Shown here: one piece after another, positions 10,263 through 20,938 of the stretch
Numbering within the stretch: the stretch's first letter is position 1
Layout: each line of letters opens with the position of its first letter
DNA from: Otatea glauca
Lineage: Eukaryota > Streptophyta > Magnoliopsida > Poales > Poaceae
Assembly: GCA_036346275.1 (NCBI GenBank)
Contig: CM070725.1
Span: 36,766,104 to 36,830,103, forward strand
DNA length: 64,000 nucleotides
Direction: 5' to 3'
The notes under the pieces: model-generated
Databases searched by the model: none
What the model saw: the letters and a program-made list of their open reading frames with translations, nothing else
What the model was told of the DNA's origin: nothing
Translations under genes and position numbers: made by a program

Positions 10263-12512
10263 CCATCCTTCTTACAGAAGATGCATGTGTACTTCGCCTT
10301 GCTAGAGGCAAAAGCAACAGGAGTAACAAACTTCTGATCAAAAATCCCATAGACAACCCCAGCAGACCTAAACATAATGGTACTCACTCTGAGAGCTACC
10401 ACTATCTCACCACTCTTGGAGCCGCGCACAATGGTAGGAGGATGCGCCCGAGCATGCTCCAAGGGGTCAAATTCTAGACCCTAATTAAATCTGCTAATCT
10501 TGGATTGGTCTATAATAAGATTGAGTTTCTTCTTACCTCCTACAAAATTCTCGAGAGTGCTCATGAGATACTCACACTCCCAGAAGAAAGAGGCACATGA
10601 AGAACAGGGAAGAGAGGAAGAAAAAGAACTAGAAAGGGAAGCCCTCTCAGCACGTGCATTTTTCTCCCTCAACACGGCTGCCTCAATCTTGAGGGTCTCA
10701 CAAGAAACGCACGACGCATTTCTAATCCTATGAACTTGGTCTTCTAACTTCTTTCTAAGTTCGACATGGATTTTATCCAAGTCCCCTCAATCATATTACA
10801 TCGCAAGCAACTTTCTTGTGACTTATCTAGTAAATCCTTAGCAAGTTTAGCACACTTGACATTTAGTGATTCATTGTCAAGTTTTAGTTGCCTACAGCCC
10901 TCACATGAGCTGACTTGGTCCTTAGAAACATGTATTTCAAGTTCATCATTTCTAGAAGAAAGCTTCCTAAGGTGATCGCTCATGGCATTAATTTCAGCAA
11001 GCAATTTAGGGCAATTAGAGCATGATGGAGTAGAGTGAGCATGATGAAAACTAGCATCTAGTGCAATAGCATCAACAGAATCATCGCTAGCATTCTTCAA
11101 CCTAAGAGTATCTAGTTCAGATAACACAGTATCATGCATAGTCCTTAGGTTCTCCAACTCCACAAGAAGTGCATCACACAAAGAATACCATCGAGGACTC
11201 GAGAGGGAGAAGATCTAAGAGAAGCTAACTCTCGAGTCAAGGTACCTACTTCCTTCTCTAGCTCCACACACCTAGCTCTAGCTCTAGCATGAAATTTTCC
11301 TAATTTGCAGAAAGCTTCATTGAGTTGATAATAGGAGGGTACCTCGTCCGAGTCGCTGTAGAGCTCGGAGTCACTGATGCCGTTGGTGTCGATCATGAAG
11401 CACATGTCGGAGAAGTTGTCACCGCTCTTCTTCTCTTGCGGTTCATCCTCGCCCTCATCGCTCCATGTCTCTGTGTCGGAAAGGTTGATGTCGTCAAGCG
11501 CGGCGAGGACGCGGTGGAAGAGCTTCTTATTCTTGGAGAAGTTGCGGTACTTCTTCTCACGCGCCGGCTCGCGAACTGGAGGTTTCTTGTTGCGATTCTT
11601 GTCGATGTAGTCGTTCTTTGCCGAACCGTCGGTGTCGTTCTTTGCCTTCTCCAGTTTGTAGCAATTGGCCCAAATGTAGTTGGGGCCACCACACTCGAAG
11701 CAAGTGATCATGCCACCTCTCTTCCTCTCTCTTACCCTCTTGTATGCATGTGAAAATTTGCGAGCAAGAAGAGCAAGCTCATTTTCTGAAAAAATTTCTA
11801 GTTGGTCATCGCTTAGCTTGCAAAGGGCAGAAAAAGAGAAACTAGTAGAAAGATCAAGGGAAGATCAGTGGGATCAGTGACCAAGGCCATCGATTGAGAT
11901 TTCATCTTGCGAGAGACGACGTCGATCTCATGAGTCTTGAGACGGGAGTAAAGCCCATCAAGAGTCAAGGTCGACAAGTCGGTAGTGTCCTTGATGGTGG
12001 TCACTTTCATTTCCCAAACTCAAAGATCGAATGCGGTCAAGAAATATCGAGCATTGTCCGAGTCAGGGTATGCAACCGACTGCTCGAAGGTCGCTCAAAA
12101 TCTTCGTAAACCGACCAAAGCACTCGTCAAGACTCTCACCAGCGTGTTGTTCAAACTTGTTGAACTCACACTTGAACTGGTCCTGCCTCACGGTCTTGAT
12201 TTGAGTAGTGCCCTCATGGTAAGCATCGAGGGTCACCCAAATCTCGTGAGCGAAACGGATGTGAGAAATCCTATCATACTCACTGCGGCTAAGACCCTGT
12301 ACGAGAATGTTTCTTGCCTTAGCATTCACCTCAACATCAGCCATATTTTCAGTCGTGACGTTTTCATCAGCAGGAACCTCATACGAGAGTTTCACCTTCT
12401 GCCATATCAGGAAGCCCTGGGCAATGATGTATGACTCCATCCGCGATTTCCAAAACGGAAAATCAACTCCAGCAAAAATAGGAGGCTTGGTGGAATACTT
12501 GTCCATCGTCAT
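10263..12512 (-). pseudogene. S1 copia gag (UBN2-type) with zinc knuckle and coiled-coil tail
   Basis: The capsid/nucleocapsid precursor of the copia element. The start at 12512 (MTMDKYSTKPPIFAGVDFPF) opens a 149-residue frame with the gag landmarks WKSRMESYI and HEIWVTLDAYHEGT. A frame change near 12060 leads to WEMKVTTIKDTTDLSTLTLDG and then to ENELALLARKFSHAYKRV just before the frame 11711-11145. That frame starts with a zinc knuckle, CFECGGPNYIWANC, in which Tyr replaces the zinc-binding His, and ends in an acidic region. Frames 11181-10744 and 10780-10481 encode helical, coiled-coil-prone sequence with paired Cys (CSNCPKLL, CEGCRQLK, CLRCNMIE). A second knuckle begins KYTCIFCKKDG at about 10275 and is cut by the gypsy insertion. 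The long Cys-rich tail is typical of Sirevirus gag. Confidence 0.85.
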
Positions 12513-12553
12513 GGCTCTTGAGACCGGTCAAGATCTATGAAAGAGCAAAACCG

Positions 12554-12565
12554 GCTCTGATACCA
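12554..12565 (-). promoter_or_regulatory. S1 primer-binding site (initiator Met tRNA type)
   Basis: The minus strand reads TGGTATCAGAGC two bases inside the 5' LTR end. This is the standard plant copia site complementary to the 3' end of initiator methionine tRNA. It fixes the LTR boundary at 12568 and the element orientation. Confidence 0.92.
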
Positions 12566-12567
12566 AT

Positions 12568-14623
12568 TGAAAGATCGAATGGCGATCAGAGGGGGGTGAA
12601 TGATCCCAAAACAAATTTTCCCACCTCTTGGATAAATACCACCCAAACAAAGCACTACTTGTAAAGAACAGAGACTAGAGAAAACAAAACGCAGTAAAAA
12701 CTGTGTTCAGAAAACAACACGACCTCAAAAGCAAAATCAATGGGATTTTGAATCTAATGATCCAGCGACCATGCAACTTGGTAGATGTGATCCTTAGGAT
12801 GTCAGGAACCTATTCCAACTATCGATTTGAAGAATCAACGTCAAAGTTCCTCCCTTTTTCCCTGAGAAGGAAAATCCACCAAGAACAAGCAAAAAGCAAA
12901 TCTGTGATCTAGACTTGCTCGTTAGATTCTAATGATCAAGATAGACTTGAATGCCTTCTCACAAGTCACAGCAAGCAAGGAATCACAAGAATAAACACCA
13001 AAACTCGATCAATCAATATTTCATCATGAAGAGACAAAAGATTGGTTTTCTTGCAGAACTTGAACCAAGATTGCCTAGAGGATTGGGATATGATCTGAGT
13101 GAAGATTCATCCAATCAATCTCTCATCCTTGGCAACAAGAAACAGAAGCAAGTAGAAGGAGAGGAGGCAAATCTAACTTGCATAAGGTAAAAGCGAGAAT
13201 GTAAATACTGAATTTAAATTGCATGAAGTAAACACATAATGTAAGTGCAGAATTTAAATTCAGAATTGAGAGAAAGATCTTTGTAATTTTTGGATGGAAG
13301 TTTTACAAAGCCTAACAACATGTGGGCAAAGCTCATGAGAGCAACAACAATTTCTTTGAAAACTTCCACACAAGGGAGGCTGCCCCTTCCCCTCTATTTA
13401 TAGTGTACTGGGATCAATTCCCACGCTTGGATGTCTTGCTGCAATCCTAAGCCAACTTACAAGAGTCAGGATTTATTCCCACACTGTCACTCTCAACCAC
13501 TCTCAACTACTCTCTGGTACTCTCAGGTAAACCCGAAACCCACTACCATACAGGATTTTGCACATATTTCGAAGCAAGCTACACTTATCCACTACTCTAT
13601 CTTCCAGAACTGCAACCCAACAGCTCTCCTTGATCCAAGTAGTGATAAGCTAGCTTCTCCATTGATCTCTTATCTCTTAGGACTGCATCGACTTCATCTC
13701 CGGCCATCTTCCGGCGAACATCTGGCCATCCCATGCCTAGTTCCAGCCTCCTTTCGCCTCACCATGACCACCAAATGATGTCCTACATCCACAAAGACAA
13801 GAAAACCCTTCTTGGTTCCACCATGAACCCATCGCATCAATTCGATCACGAATTGAGGTTAGAACAGACCAAAACGGACCAAAACACTTCATCCTGTTTT
13901 CAATACAACAGTAATATTCTCAATTTTTTATGATTTTTTATGTTGCTCAGATGAAAAACTGGTCAACATGAAAAAGTTGCATTTCGAAATTCTCTACAAC
14001 TTTTATGTAGACCAAATAATTTTTTTGAGCAAGCGAAGACCTTCAAAAACGTTAATTATTGCCGGCTGTCAAAACCGGTCCGTGTAAACGTTAAACTCAC
14101 TGTGACTTGGTCCGACACGAAAAAATCAGTCTGGTGCAAATGGGAAACTCTCTGTTTCCCTCTTCCCTTGGTCCGACGCAAATGAAAAACTTTCTGTTTC
14201 TCATTTCTCTTGGTCCGGCGCAAAAGAAAAACTCTCTGTTTTCCCATTTCCCTTGGTCCGGCGCAAACATGAAGTCTATCCTAACTCGGTTCGGCGCAAA
14301 AGCAAATCATTTCTACCCCGATCCGGCGCAAATGCAACTCATGCAACATTTGGTCCGACGCAAACATGAAGTCTATCCTAACTCGGTCCGGCGCAAAAGC
14401 AAATCATTTCTACCCCGGTCCGTGCAAATGCAACTCATGCAACATTTGGTCTAGCGTAAACATGAAATCTATTAAACTTGGTCTGGCGCAACCTATCATA
14501 CCGGCACAAAAAAACTTCCAACTTGAATTCAATTTTAAATCCAAACTCAAATCTTAGCTATCCTAGATCACATAAAGTCAAATACTCATCACAAACATGG
14601 ATGGACCTCCACATGGTCCTTCA
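12568..14623 (-). repeat. S1 5' LTR (right copy, complete, 2056 bp)
   Basis: On the element strand it runs from TGAAGGACC (14623) to GATCTTTCA (12568), an imperfect terminal inverted repeat. The 2-kb sequence matches the left LTR at 2846-4974. It contains GGTCCGGCGCAAA-type repeats at about 14105-14480, including two units of the 97-base minisatellite. Confidence 0.9.
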
Positions 14624-15760
14624 TTATTTTCAATATCTCATTGCTTTATATGACAAGAGAAAATACGCTTTATTAATTTGGACGAATGGAGTAATGAATT
14701 GCACCTTCTACATATATAGTGACAAATAATAGAATAAATCCTATATAGTGGCAAATACGCAAAGTCCACTCTATGGAGAGGCAAATCCTCGGTTATCCAA
14801 AGCAATATCTAGCCTTGAAAATCTAATAAGGGCATCGAGAGTGCTCCACCCTGGACGATGGCTTCAAGCATCCACATCGGAGGTGAGCCAGCATGGAGGA
14901 GACAAGGAGTAAAGGTGGTGGCTTGCAAAGGTAGCTTACAAAAAGAGCGGTGCCTTGAAGAGTGAGAGAGTGGTCCACAGGTAAGAAAGGTGGAGGAGAG
15001 AGTGCACCTTGTACTTGAACATTAAATGTGCGTCTGGATGCAACCTTCCCACTCGACCGATGGGGATGATGATCTTATAAGGAGGAGGCAACAACAACAC
15101 CAGGGGCCAGACGAGGGTGTTAGAGCCGAGATGGGGTCAATGCAAGGGGTGGCGGTGCTGGGAATGGCTTGACGATAGTGACTATATCCTGTCGAACAAG
15201 GGTAGTGATAATGTTCAAGAGTGATGGCAGAGACCAGATCCTAGCGGATTTGGATGTGCTCGAGCAAATATGGCCGGGGAGCACCAACGATGACAGCCAA
15301 TTAGCACGTCAACGGTCTGATGGGAGAGGGGGTGGAAGGGAATTGTTTTGTGGATAGAGATGACAGGAGGAAGCGACGATGAGCTCAGTTGGCAGATACA
15401 CTGGTAGCAGGTGAGGACGAAGGGCAACAACGTAAGTGACGACAGACTTGATGGGCAGCAGACGCTGGTTTTCTTAATGGAACTATGAAGGACTCGAGTG
15501 AGGAGAGAGAGCAGTGGACACCTAGATGGGGTAGGGAAGGGATGAGGTGGGAAGCAGCTGACTTGTGGACCAGCCTTGTACGCGGGGTGATGTGTAATTA
15601 AAATTCATCTTATAGGTTTTCATATATAAATTTGTGACCTTCAGAATAAACTAGAATAATATAGGGATTAGAAATAAAAATTGAAGGGATGAAATGCAAA
15701 TAGTTGAAGCTACCACTTGAAGCTATAATTAATACATTATGGGAAGAGAAATTAGTGTGA
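14624..15760. repeat. Unclassified 1.1-kb repeat, copy A
   Basis: It is similar to copy B over its whole length: 14624-14855 matches 15868-16090, and 14860-15760 matches 17823-18693. It begins with about 70 bases of the end of a Stowaway MITE (GGACGAATGGAGTA); the copia element S1 has replaced the rest. The interior is G-rich on the plus strand; short frames on either strand match nothing I recognise. It ends near TATGGGAAGAGAAATT. Candidates are a non-autonomous transposon or a duplicated genomic segment. Confidence 0.7.
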
Positions 15761-15779
15761 TGTTCCCTTTATGCTTCTA

Positions 15780-15937
15780 ATAAATATCCAACTTTACTTG
15801 GTATTATTTATATACATGCATTAAATATAGTGCTTAGAGATAATAATAATTAGAGTTAGTCTAGTCATTTTTAATATCTCACTACTCTATGTGCCAAGAG
15901 AAAATACGCCCGATAAACTTGGATGGAGGGAGTAATA
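15780..15937. mobile_element. Stowaway-family MITE fragment
   Basis: The right end GGATGGAGGGAG followed by TA is the Stowaway terminus. Reversed, the 150 bases match the left half of the MITE at 44120-44263, including the GGGCGTATTTTCT block. The other terminus is missing, so this is half an element. It forms the start of copy B. Confidence 0.75.
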
Positions 15938-16098
15938 AATTGCACCTTCTACATATATAATAACAAATAATAGATTAAATCCTATATAGTGGCAAATACT
16001 CAACGTCCACTCTATGGAGGGGCAAATCCTCGGTTATCGAAAGCAATATCCAGCTCTGAAAATCTAATAAGGACATCCACAAGCTCCACCTTGGAAGG

Positions 16099-17817
16099 TG
16101 AAAGACTATGTGGAGGTCTATTCTTGATGGTGATGAGTAATTGATTGTGTTTTAGCATAAGGTGTTTAAAGTTTGATTTGATTTGAATTGGATTTTCAAA
16201 ATGAAGCAATTTGAGTTGTGTCTGCCAGGGGTGGCACTACTGGCCATGTGAGAACGGTAGTGCCGGCCGAGCGGCAGTACCGGCCGAGGGGAGCGATAGT
16301 TATATTCCAGAGAGAGGTGTTCGCTAGTTCTTCAGGGGAGCGGCACTACCGGCCATGTGGGAGAGTTAGTGCCGGCCAAAGAGGCACTACCGGCCCCAGG
16401 AGGCGGTAGTGCCGGCCTATTAAGCGAATTTTGAGTTTGAATTTTGGAATTATGTGTGATTTATTGCATATTATTTTGGGCAATGCTATGTAATGTGTTT
16501 CCTTGTTTTTGATGGTTACAGGACGACGGTGCTGGATTATGTGAGACGGAGGATGACCGGGACTAGGCTAGGTGCGCTGGAGGTTCAGCCGGTCGAGGAT
16601 CACCGGAAGATGATCGGAGGCGGAGTTGTTGTGAACCGAGAAGACAAGGAATGGTTGAGATGCTAGCTAGGAGCTGCTCGGATCAAGGAGAGCTGTTGGA
16701 TTGCGATCTAGGTGATAGAGTTGCGGGTCTAGTTAGTTTGCTTTGAGAAGCGTGCAAAATCCGTTATATTGTTGGGTTTCGGGTTAGCCCATGTATGAGT
16801 GAGTGAGTCAATCCTAGCCCTTCATGGTGTTCCTTAGGGTAGAAGGAACTCATCCAAGGGTAGAGTATGACTCAAGAATAGTATAAATAGAGGGGTAGGG
16901 TTAGCCCACCTCCTCTTGAATGTTTTGAGGTTGTTGTGCTCCTTTGAGCTTTGTCCACTTGTTGTGAGGCTTTGTAAACCTTCCTTCCATAAATGAAAGT
17001 TTAATCCTTTCCTCTCAATTTCGAATTTACTTTTTGCATTTACATTATGCTTTAAATTCCGCAATTTATATTCTTGCAATTTACTTTCATGCAAGTTGGA
17101 TTTGCTTCCTTTCCTTTTAAATGCTTTTGGATCTTATACCAAGGATGAATGATTGATGGATGAATCTTCTTCAGACCATATCCCAATCATCTAGGCAAAT
17201 CTTGTGTTCTTCCTTGCAAGAAACCGATTTTTGTTCATGAGAGGATCAATTTTGGAAGATCGGGTTTTTGGGCGCTTTTCTCTTGTGTTCGAGCTTGCTA
17301 TGACATGTGGAAAGCCATACAGTATCATCATGATCATCAAGAATCCATGAGCAAGTTTGGGGCTCAGTTTTTGGTTTTGTACCCGTTCTTGTGCACTCTT
17401 CCTCAAATTGGAAAAAGATCAGAACTTTGACATCAATCTTTGCGATTGAAGATTGGAATAGGTTCCTGATATCTCTAGGAAGGTGTCTACAAAGTTTCAC
17501 TGAGTTTGGATCAACCAATCAAAAGATTCATCAATTTTTCTTTTGAGTCAGGCTGATTTTTACTATTCACAAGATCTGTTTTTCCTGTGTCTCACAGAAT
17601 CCCGCAATATCGCTCTGAGACTTCGGTAGCGCCAGGTTATCGCTCGTCCGCACTCATCGAGCCTAAGTGCGGTAGTGCCGGCCTTTGGAGTGGATTTTGA
17701 GATTTTTTATTTCTTTGCTTTGCCTTTTTGATGTGACAATGTTGGTTGGATTGTTTAGAGTGTGAAATTTTAAATTGGGATCATTCAGCTCCCTCTTATC
17801 GCCATCTTGATCCTTCA
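16099..17817 (+). mobile_element. Solo Sirevirus-type LTR with GAAGG target duplication
   Basis: It begins TGAAAGACTATGTGGAGGTC and ends CATCTTGATCCTTCA, flanked by GAAGG at 16094-16098 and 17818-17822. The whole sequence is a diverged relative of the S1 LTR read on its element strand: the AAATTCCGCAATTTA stretch, the CCAAGGATGAATGATTG stretch and the terminal GGGATCATTCA block all correspond. No internal domain is present, so unequal recombination between two LTRs left a solo LTR. It contains a cluster of GGCACTACCGGCC motifs near its start. Confidence 0.88.
16215..16425. repeat. Cluster of CGGTAGTGCCGGCC / GGCACTACCGGCC motifs in the solo LTR
   Basis: At least eight copies in both orientations of a 10-14 base GC-rich motif lie within 210 bases; single copies recur at 17620-17685. 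The same motif family recurs in the S3 LTR at 60280-60470. The inverted copies could form hairpins. Sirevirus LTRs are known to carry such CpG-rich palindromic clusters in their promoter part. Confidence 0.75.
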
Positions 17818-18693
17818 GAAGGTGGCTTCAAGCATCCACGTCGTAGGTGAGCTATTATGGAGGAGAGGAGTGAAGGTGGTGGCTTGCAAAGTTGTCCACA
17901 ACTTGCAAAAGGAGGGGGTACATTAAGGAGTAAGAGAGTTGTCCATAGGTGAGAGGTGCAGGGGAGAGAGTGCACCTTGTACTTGAGCATTTAACGTGCA
18001 TTTGGACACCACCTTCCCACTCAGTCAACAAGGATGATGAGCCTAGAAGGAGGAGGTGGTGGCGGGGCTGAACAAGGGCTTAGAGCTGGGGCGGGTCAAC
18101 ATGAGGTGGCGATGCTAGGGATGGCTTGATGATGGTGATCGAATCCTGCCTAACGAGGGCAGCAGCGATGCTCGAGAGCGGTGGCGGAGACCATATTCGG
18201 GCGGATCTGGATGGACCCGAACAAATATGGGCGAGGAGCACCGACGATGACGTCTAACGGGCATGTCGTTGGTCAGATAGGAGAGGCGATGGAAAGGAAT
18301 TGTTTTGTTGGTAGAGATAAAGGAGAAAGCAATAGCAAGATCGGTTGGCAGATACACCGGCAGTGAACGAGGATGAAGGGAAGCAACGGAAGTGACGATG
18401 GACTTAGTGGGTAGAAGGCGCCGGTTTTCGCAGTGAAACCATGAAGGACTAGAGTAAGGAGAGAGAGGAGTAGATGCCTAGACAGGGTAGGAAAGGGATG
18501 AGATGGGATGTGTGGACTAGCCCTATAGGTGGGTGTATTTGTAATTAAATTTTATCATGTATGTTTTCATAGGTAAATTTGTGGCCTCCGATATAAATTA
18601 GAATAATATAGGGATTATAAATAAAAAGTAATAGACTAAAATGCAAATAGTTGAAGCTACCGCTCGAAGCTATCATACCGTGGGAAGAGAATT

Positions 18694-19592
18694 TTTTACA
18701 CGATGGCTTAAGCTGATGCGGCAACATTCTCTCTCCTAAATCCATCACAGTGTGATAGCCTTTACGGTGGATGGCCTAAGTCATAGACAAGGGCGTTACA
18801 AATGCCAATGCAAAGGCTGTCACGAGAGTAGCTGCATAATTGTGATAAAGGCCATAACCTTTAGGTTTAATTATATGTCACTGAAATTTAGAAAAAATCT
18901 ATAAACATGTAACTCACATATAAATCTAAAACCTACGTATAAGTGACATAATAAGTACCAAGATTAACTTTTAGTGATATATAATAAATTGCCATTAGCC
19001 TTTCCAGTGAATATCGTAAGAGTAAGTACAATAAGATCACCTTAGTTTACTCTTAGTCTATACACATCAGTTTTGTCCAATATAGCATAGTTAGAAAAGA
19101 TGAGAGAGAAGAGATCTAGTTCTTATACAAGAGTTAGTATGGTACGAGAAATAAGATATATTAGTTATGTATAAAAGATAATAGATAGTCATTGTACAAC
19201 ATCCGAAGATAATATTTAAATATTGTTACCGTATAAACTGTTTTTATTGTTTTCTCTTAATGACGTGAACAAAAGATGACTTCTCTGGATCATAGGCAAC
19301 CAATGCCAATGCAAAGGCTATCACGTGAGTAGTTGCATGATTTGTCTAGTCGGTCAGCCCGTGGCCAGACTAGGATAGGAGCCTGCCGCCGTTTCAGTGT
19401 CAATGCGCGCGGCCGGCCAGCTTTTTCGCGAACCCAGCGCGACAAAAGCAAGGAGCACCCCCTCTCCCCAATCCTCATTAAACCATCCCATCACGCACAA
19501 TGCCACCAGTACATCGCTGGTGTATTGCACTACTACTGTTTTACTACAAAGCACAGTGGCCTTTCCATTACTACTTTCTCTTAACATTCTTA
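18694..19592. other. Gene-free AT-rich stretch with a 40-base direct repeat
   Basis: No credible gene. The phrase AATGCCAATGCAAAGGCT with the following 20 bases occurs at 18800-18836 and again at 19301-19338. Between them lie AT-rich sequences including a stretch beginning GAGTAAGTACAATAAG and ending CATTGTACAAC (about 19020-19203), which may be a MITE. From 19340 to 19590 the DNA is more GC-rich but has only short frames. Confidence 0.5.
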
Positions 19593-19823
19593 GGGCATGT
19601 TTGTTTTAACTCTAGATTTTCTAAAAATTAATTCTAGATTGTGATTGTAGAGAAGCTGATTCTTCAAAAGCTGGAATCCAAAAGCACATATGAAGTGGAT
19701 TGTAGATTCTAGTGTATATGGATGGACTGGATTGTAAAAATCGGATTTTAGAATCGGGCTGTTTGTTTTTTATTCTGCTTTTGGAGGCCAGAATCCAGAA
19801 TCAAAACTAAAACAAACAGGCCC
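19593..19823. mobile_element. Tourist-type MITE (PIF/Harbinger), 231 bp
   Basis: Terminal inverted repeats GGGCATGTTTGTTTT and AAAACAAACAGGCCC (14 of 15 bases pair) are flanked by the TTA duplication at 19590-19592 and 19824-19826. TTA target duplications and this GGGC(A/C)TGTTTG terminus are typical of grass Tourist-like elements. Non-coding; it would depend on a PIF/Harbinger transposase elsewhere. Confidence 0.85.
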
Positions 19824-19826
19824 TTA

Positions 19827-20486
19827 GCAGAGGCCAACGCAGGCTTGTCTGGCTGCTTAGTTAAACGCCAAGTTATCTTAATTTACCGTACTAATACATC
19901 AGTCCTAATCGACACACACTGTGGTGTACCCAAGGTTACAGATTTGGTTTTCGGACCTCGAGGGCGAACGAAATCCGAAATTTTGTATGAAATCTGGCAG
20001 AAATTTAAAAACTAAATTTCAAATCTGGTATTTTGGAGATAATCAAAACTAAAATTTCAGCGAAATTGATCGAAATTTCGACCCTTTTCAACACTATGTG
20101 AAAACGGTCTCCCAAGGCTATGAAAACTTGGGGAAAACGGCAGCGGAAGCTTAGCAATAATATGCCAGTTGCTTCAGAGATAACACCAAAACGCACAAAG
20201 TATTTTGAGTTTACAGACGGAATCGACCAAATTCAACGCAACAGGAGGATCAAGGAGACATATTCTTCCAACATTTAAGCGGATGAATTGCAGAACAAAA
20301 GGCATGTGCAGAACTTTGTTGAAACAAATCAACCTTTCATATTATTTCAAGGAAAATTGTCCAAAACTATTGCTAATTTGTACAAATAATGTCTAGATCT
20401 AGAACACTTGGCATTCATCTATAGATGTCTGGATCTGCAATACTGGATTTTGGAGAGGAGGATGACAGGATGAGGAGTTGACTTAC
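19827..20486. other. Gene-free stretch
   Basis: AT-rich with a purine/pyrimidine-biased region at 19925-20100 that reads like the A-rich interiors of the hAT elements at 20939 and 40994 but lacks clear ends. If the exon at 20487-20644 is real, this stretch would be its first intron; no matching acceptor and second exon could be recognised. Confidence 0.4.
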
Positions 20487-20644
20487 CAGTGCGGAGGAGG
20501 AGGAGGTCGGCGTTGGCTGTAGAGGAGGAGGGAGGGCGGAGGCCAGGGGCGTTGGTGCTTGGAGGTAGAGGACGGCGTCGGATGAGATTGAAGACGGAGA
20601 CCGGCGCTGGGGAGGCCGAGGCAAGGGGATGGCGTGGCGAGCAT
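20487..20644 (-). CDS. Candidate first coding exon of an unidentified gene (partial)
   Basis: On the minus strand an ATG at 20644 opens a frame of 52 codons reading MLATPSPCLGLPSAGL, then SHPTPSSTSKHQRPW and a Pro-rich end. It runs to a strong donor, G followed by GTAAGT (20481-20486). The upstream 230 bases are C-rich and contain an AAACCCTAG phrase near 20775, common in plant 5' leaders. The Ser/Pro/Arg-rich, acid-poor N terminus would suit an organelle transit peptide. No later exon can be identified on the left, and a hAT element sits 295 bases upstream. It could be a gene start, a relic, or chance GC-rich sequence; I favour a relic or an unannotated gene start. Confidence 0.3.
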
Positions 20645-20938
20645 CGCTAGTCGAAGAGGGTGGGTGCGGGTGGAGACTGTACGGGATGGGGAATCGGGGA
20701 TGGGGCAGCGGCTGTATGGGGACTGGAAGAAAAGAAACGGCGGTCGACGGGGCGCGGGCGAGGGTGGGGTTCTAGGGTTTCAGGACGCGGTTGCAGTGTC
20801 GCTCCTTGGCCGTCCAATGGGTGTACCAGATGATGGTTACTGGTCAAGTGATCAACTCAAGTTTTTCTTTTAGATGAGGAAGGAGTTGGTAGGAGGTATC
20901 GTGCATGGGACCTAACTGAATCAAGTATTACCTGACAC

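Larger units (their letters stand above)
2846..14623 (-). mobile_element. S1: Sirevirus-like Ty1/copia retrotransposon, deleted and interrupted
   Basis: The element reads on the minus strand: 5' LTR on the right (12568-14623), primer site, gag, gag-pre-integrase, integrase, RNase H, a long non-coding stretch, polypurine tract, and 3' LTR on the left (2846-4974). The domain order integrase before RNase H defines Ty1/copia. A long gag with a Cys-rich coiled-coil tail, several polypurine tracts and CpG-rich repeats in the LTR point to the Sirevirus lineage. Defects: nearly all of the reverse transcriptase is deleted near 7215-7237, a gypsy element sits in gag (8702-10262), gag and pol carry stops and frame changes, and the outer end of the left LTR is missing. 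It is therefore non-autonomous. No target duplication can be tested because of the truncated left end. Confidence 0.9.
15868..18693. repeat. Unclassified 1.1-kb repeat, copy B, split by a solo LTR
   Basis: The second copy of the 14624-15760 repeat, in the same orientation and beginning about 100 bases after copy A ends. A Sirevirus-type solo LTR (16099-17817) interrupts it between GAAGG and TGGCTTCAAGCATCC; removing the LTR and one GAAGG restores the order seen in copy A at 14855-14870. The two copies have diverged by many substitutions and small gaps, so the duplication is old. No recognisable protein-coding content. Confidence 0.72.

Noticed and set aside
12554..12565. tRNA gene fragments at the initiator Met-like sequences (also 33533, 40251 and 50230)
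   Set aside because: Only the 11-13 bases of a primer-binding site are present, each adjacent to an LTR; no cloverleaf can be formed.
18115..18366. Overlapping frames of 61-80 codons in copy B of the 1.1-kb repeat
   Set aside because: Frames are present on both strands and are not conserved in copy A (15169-15430) at the protein level.
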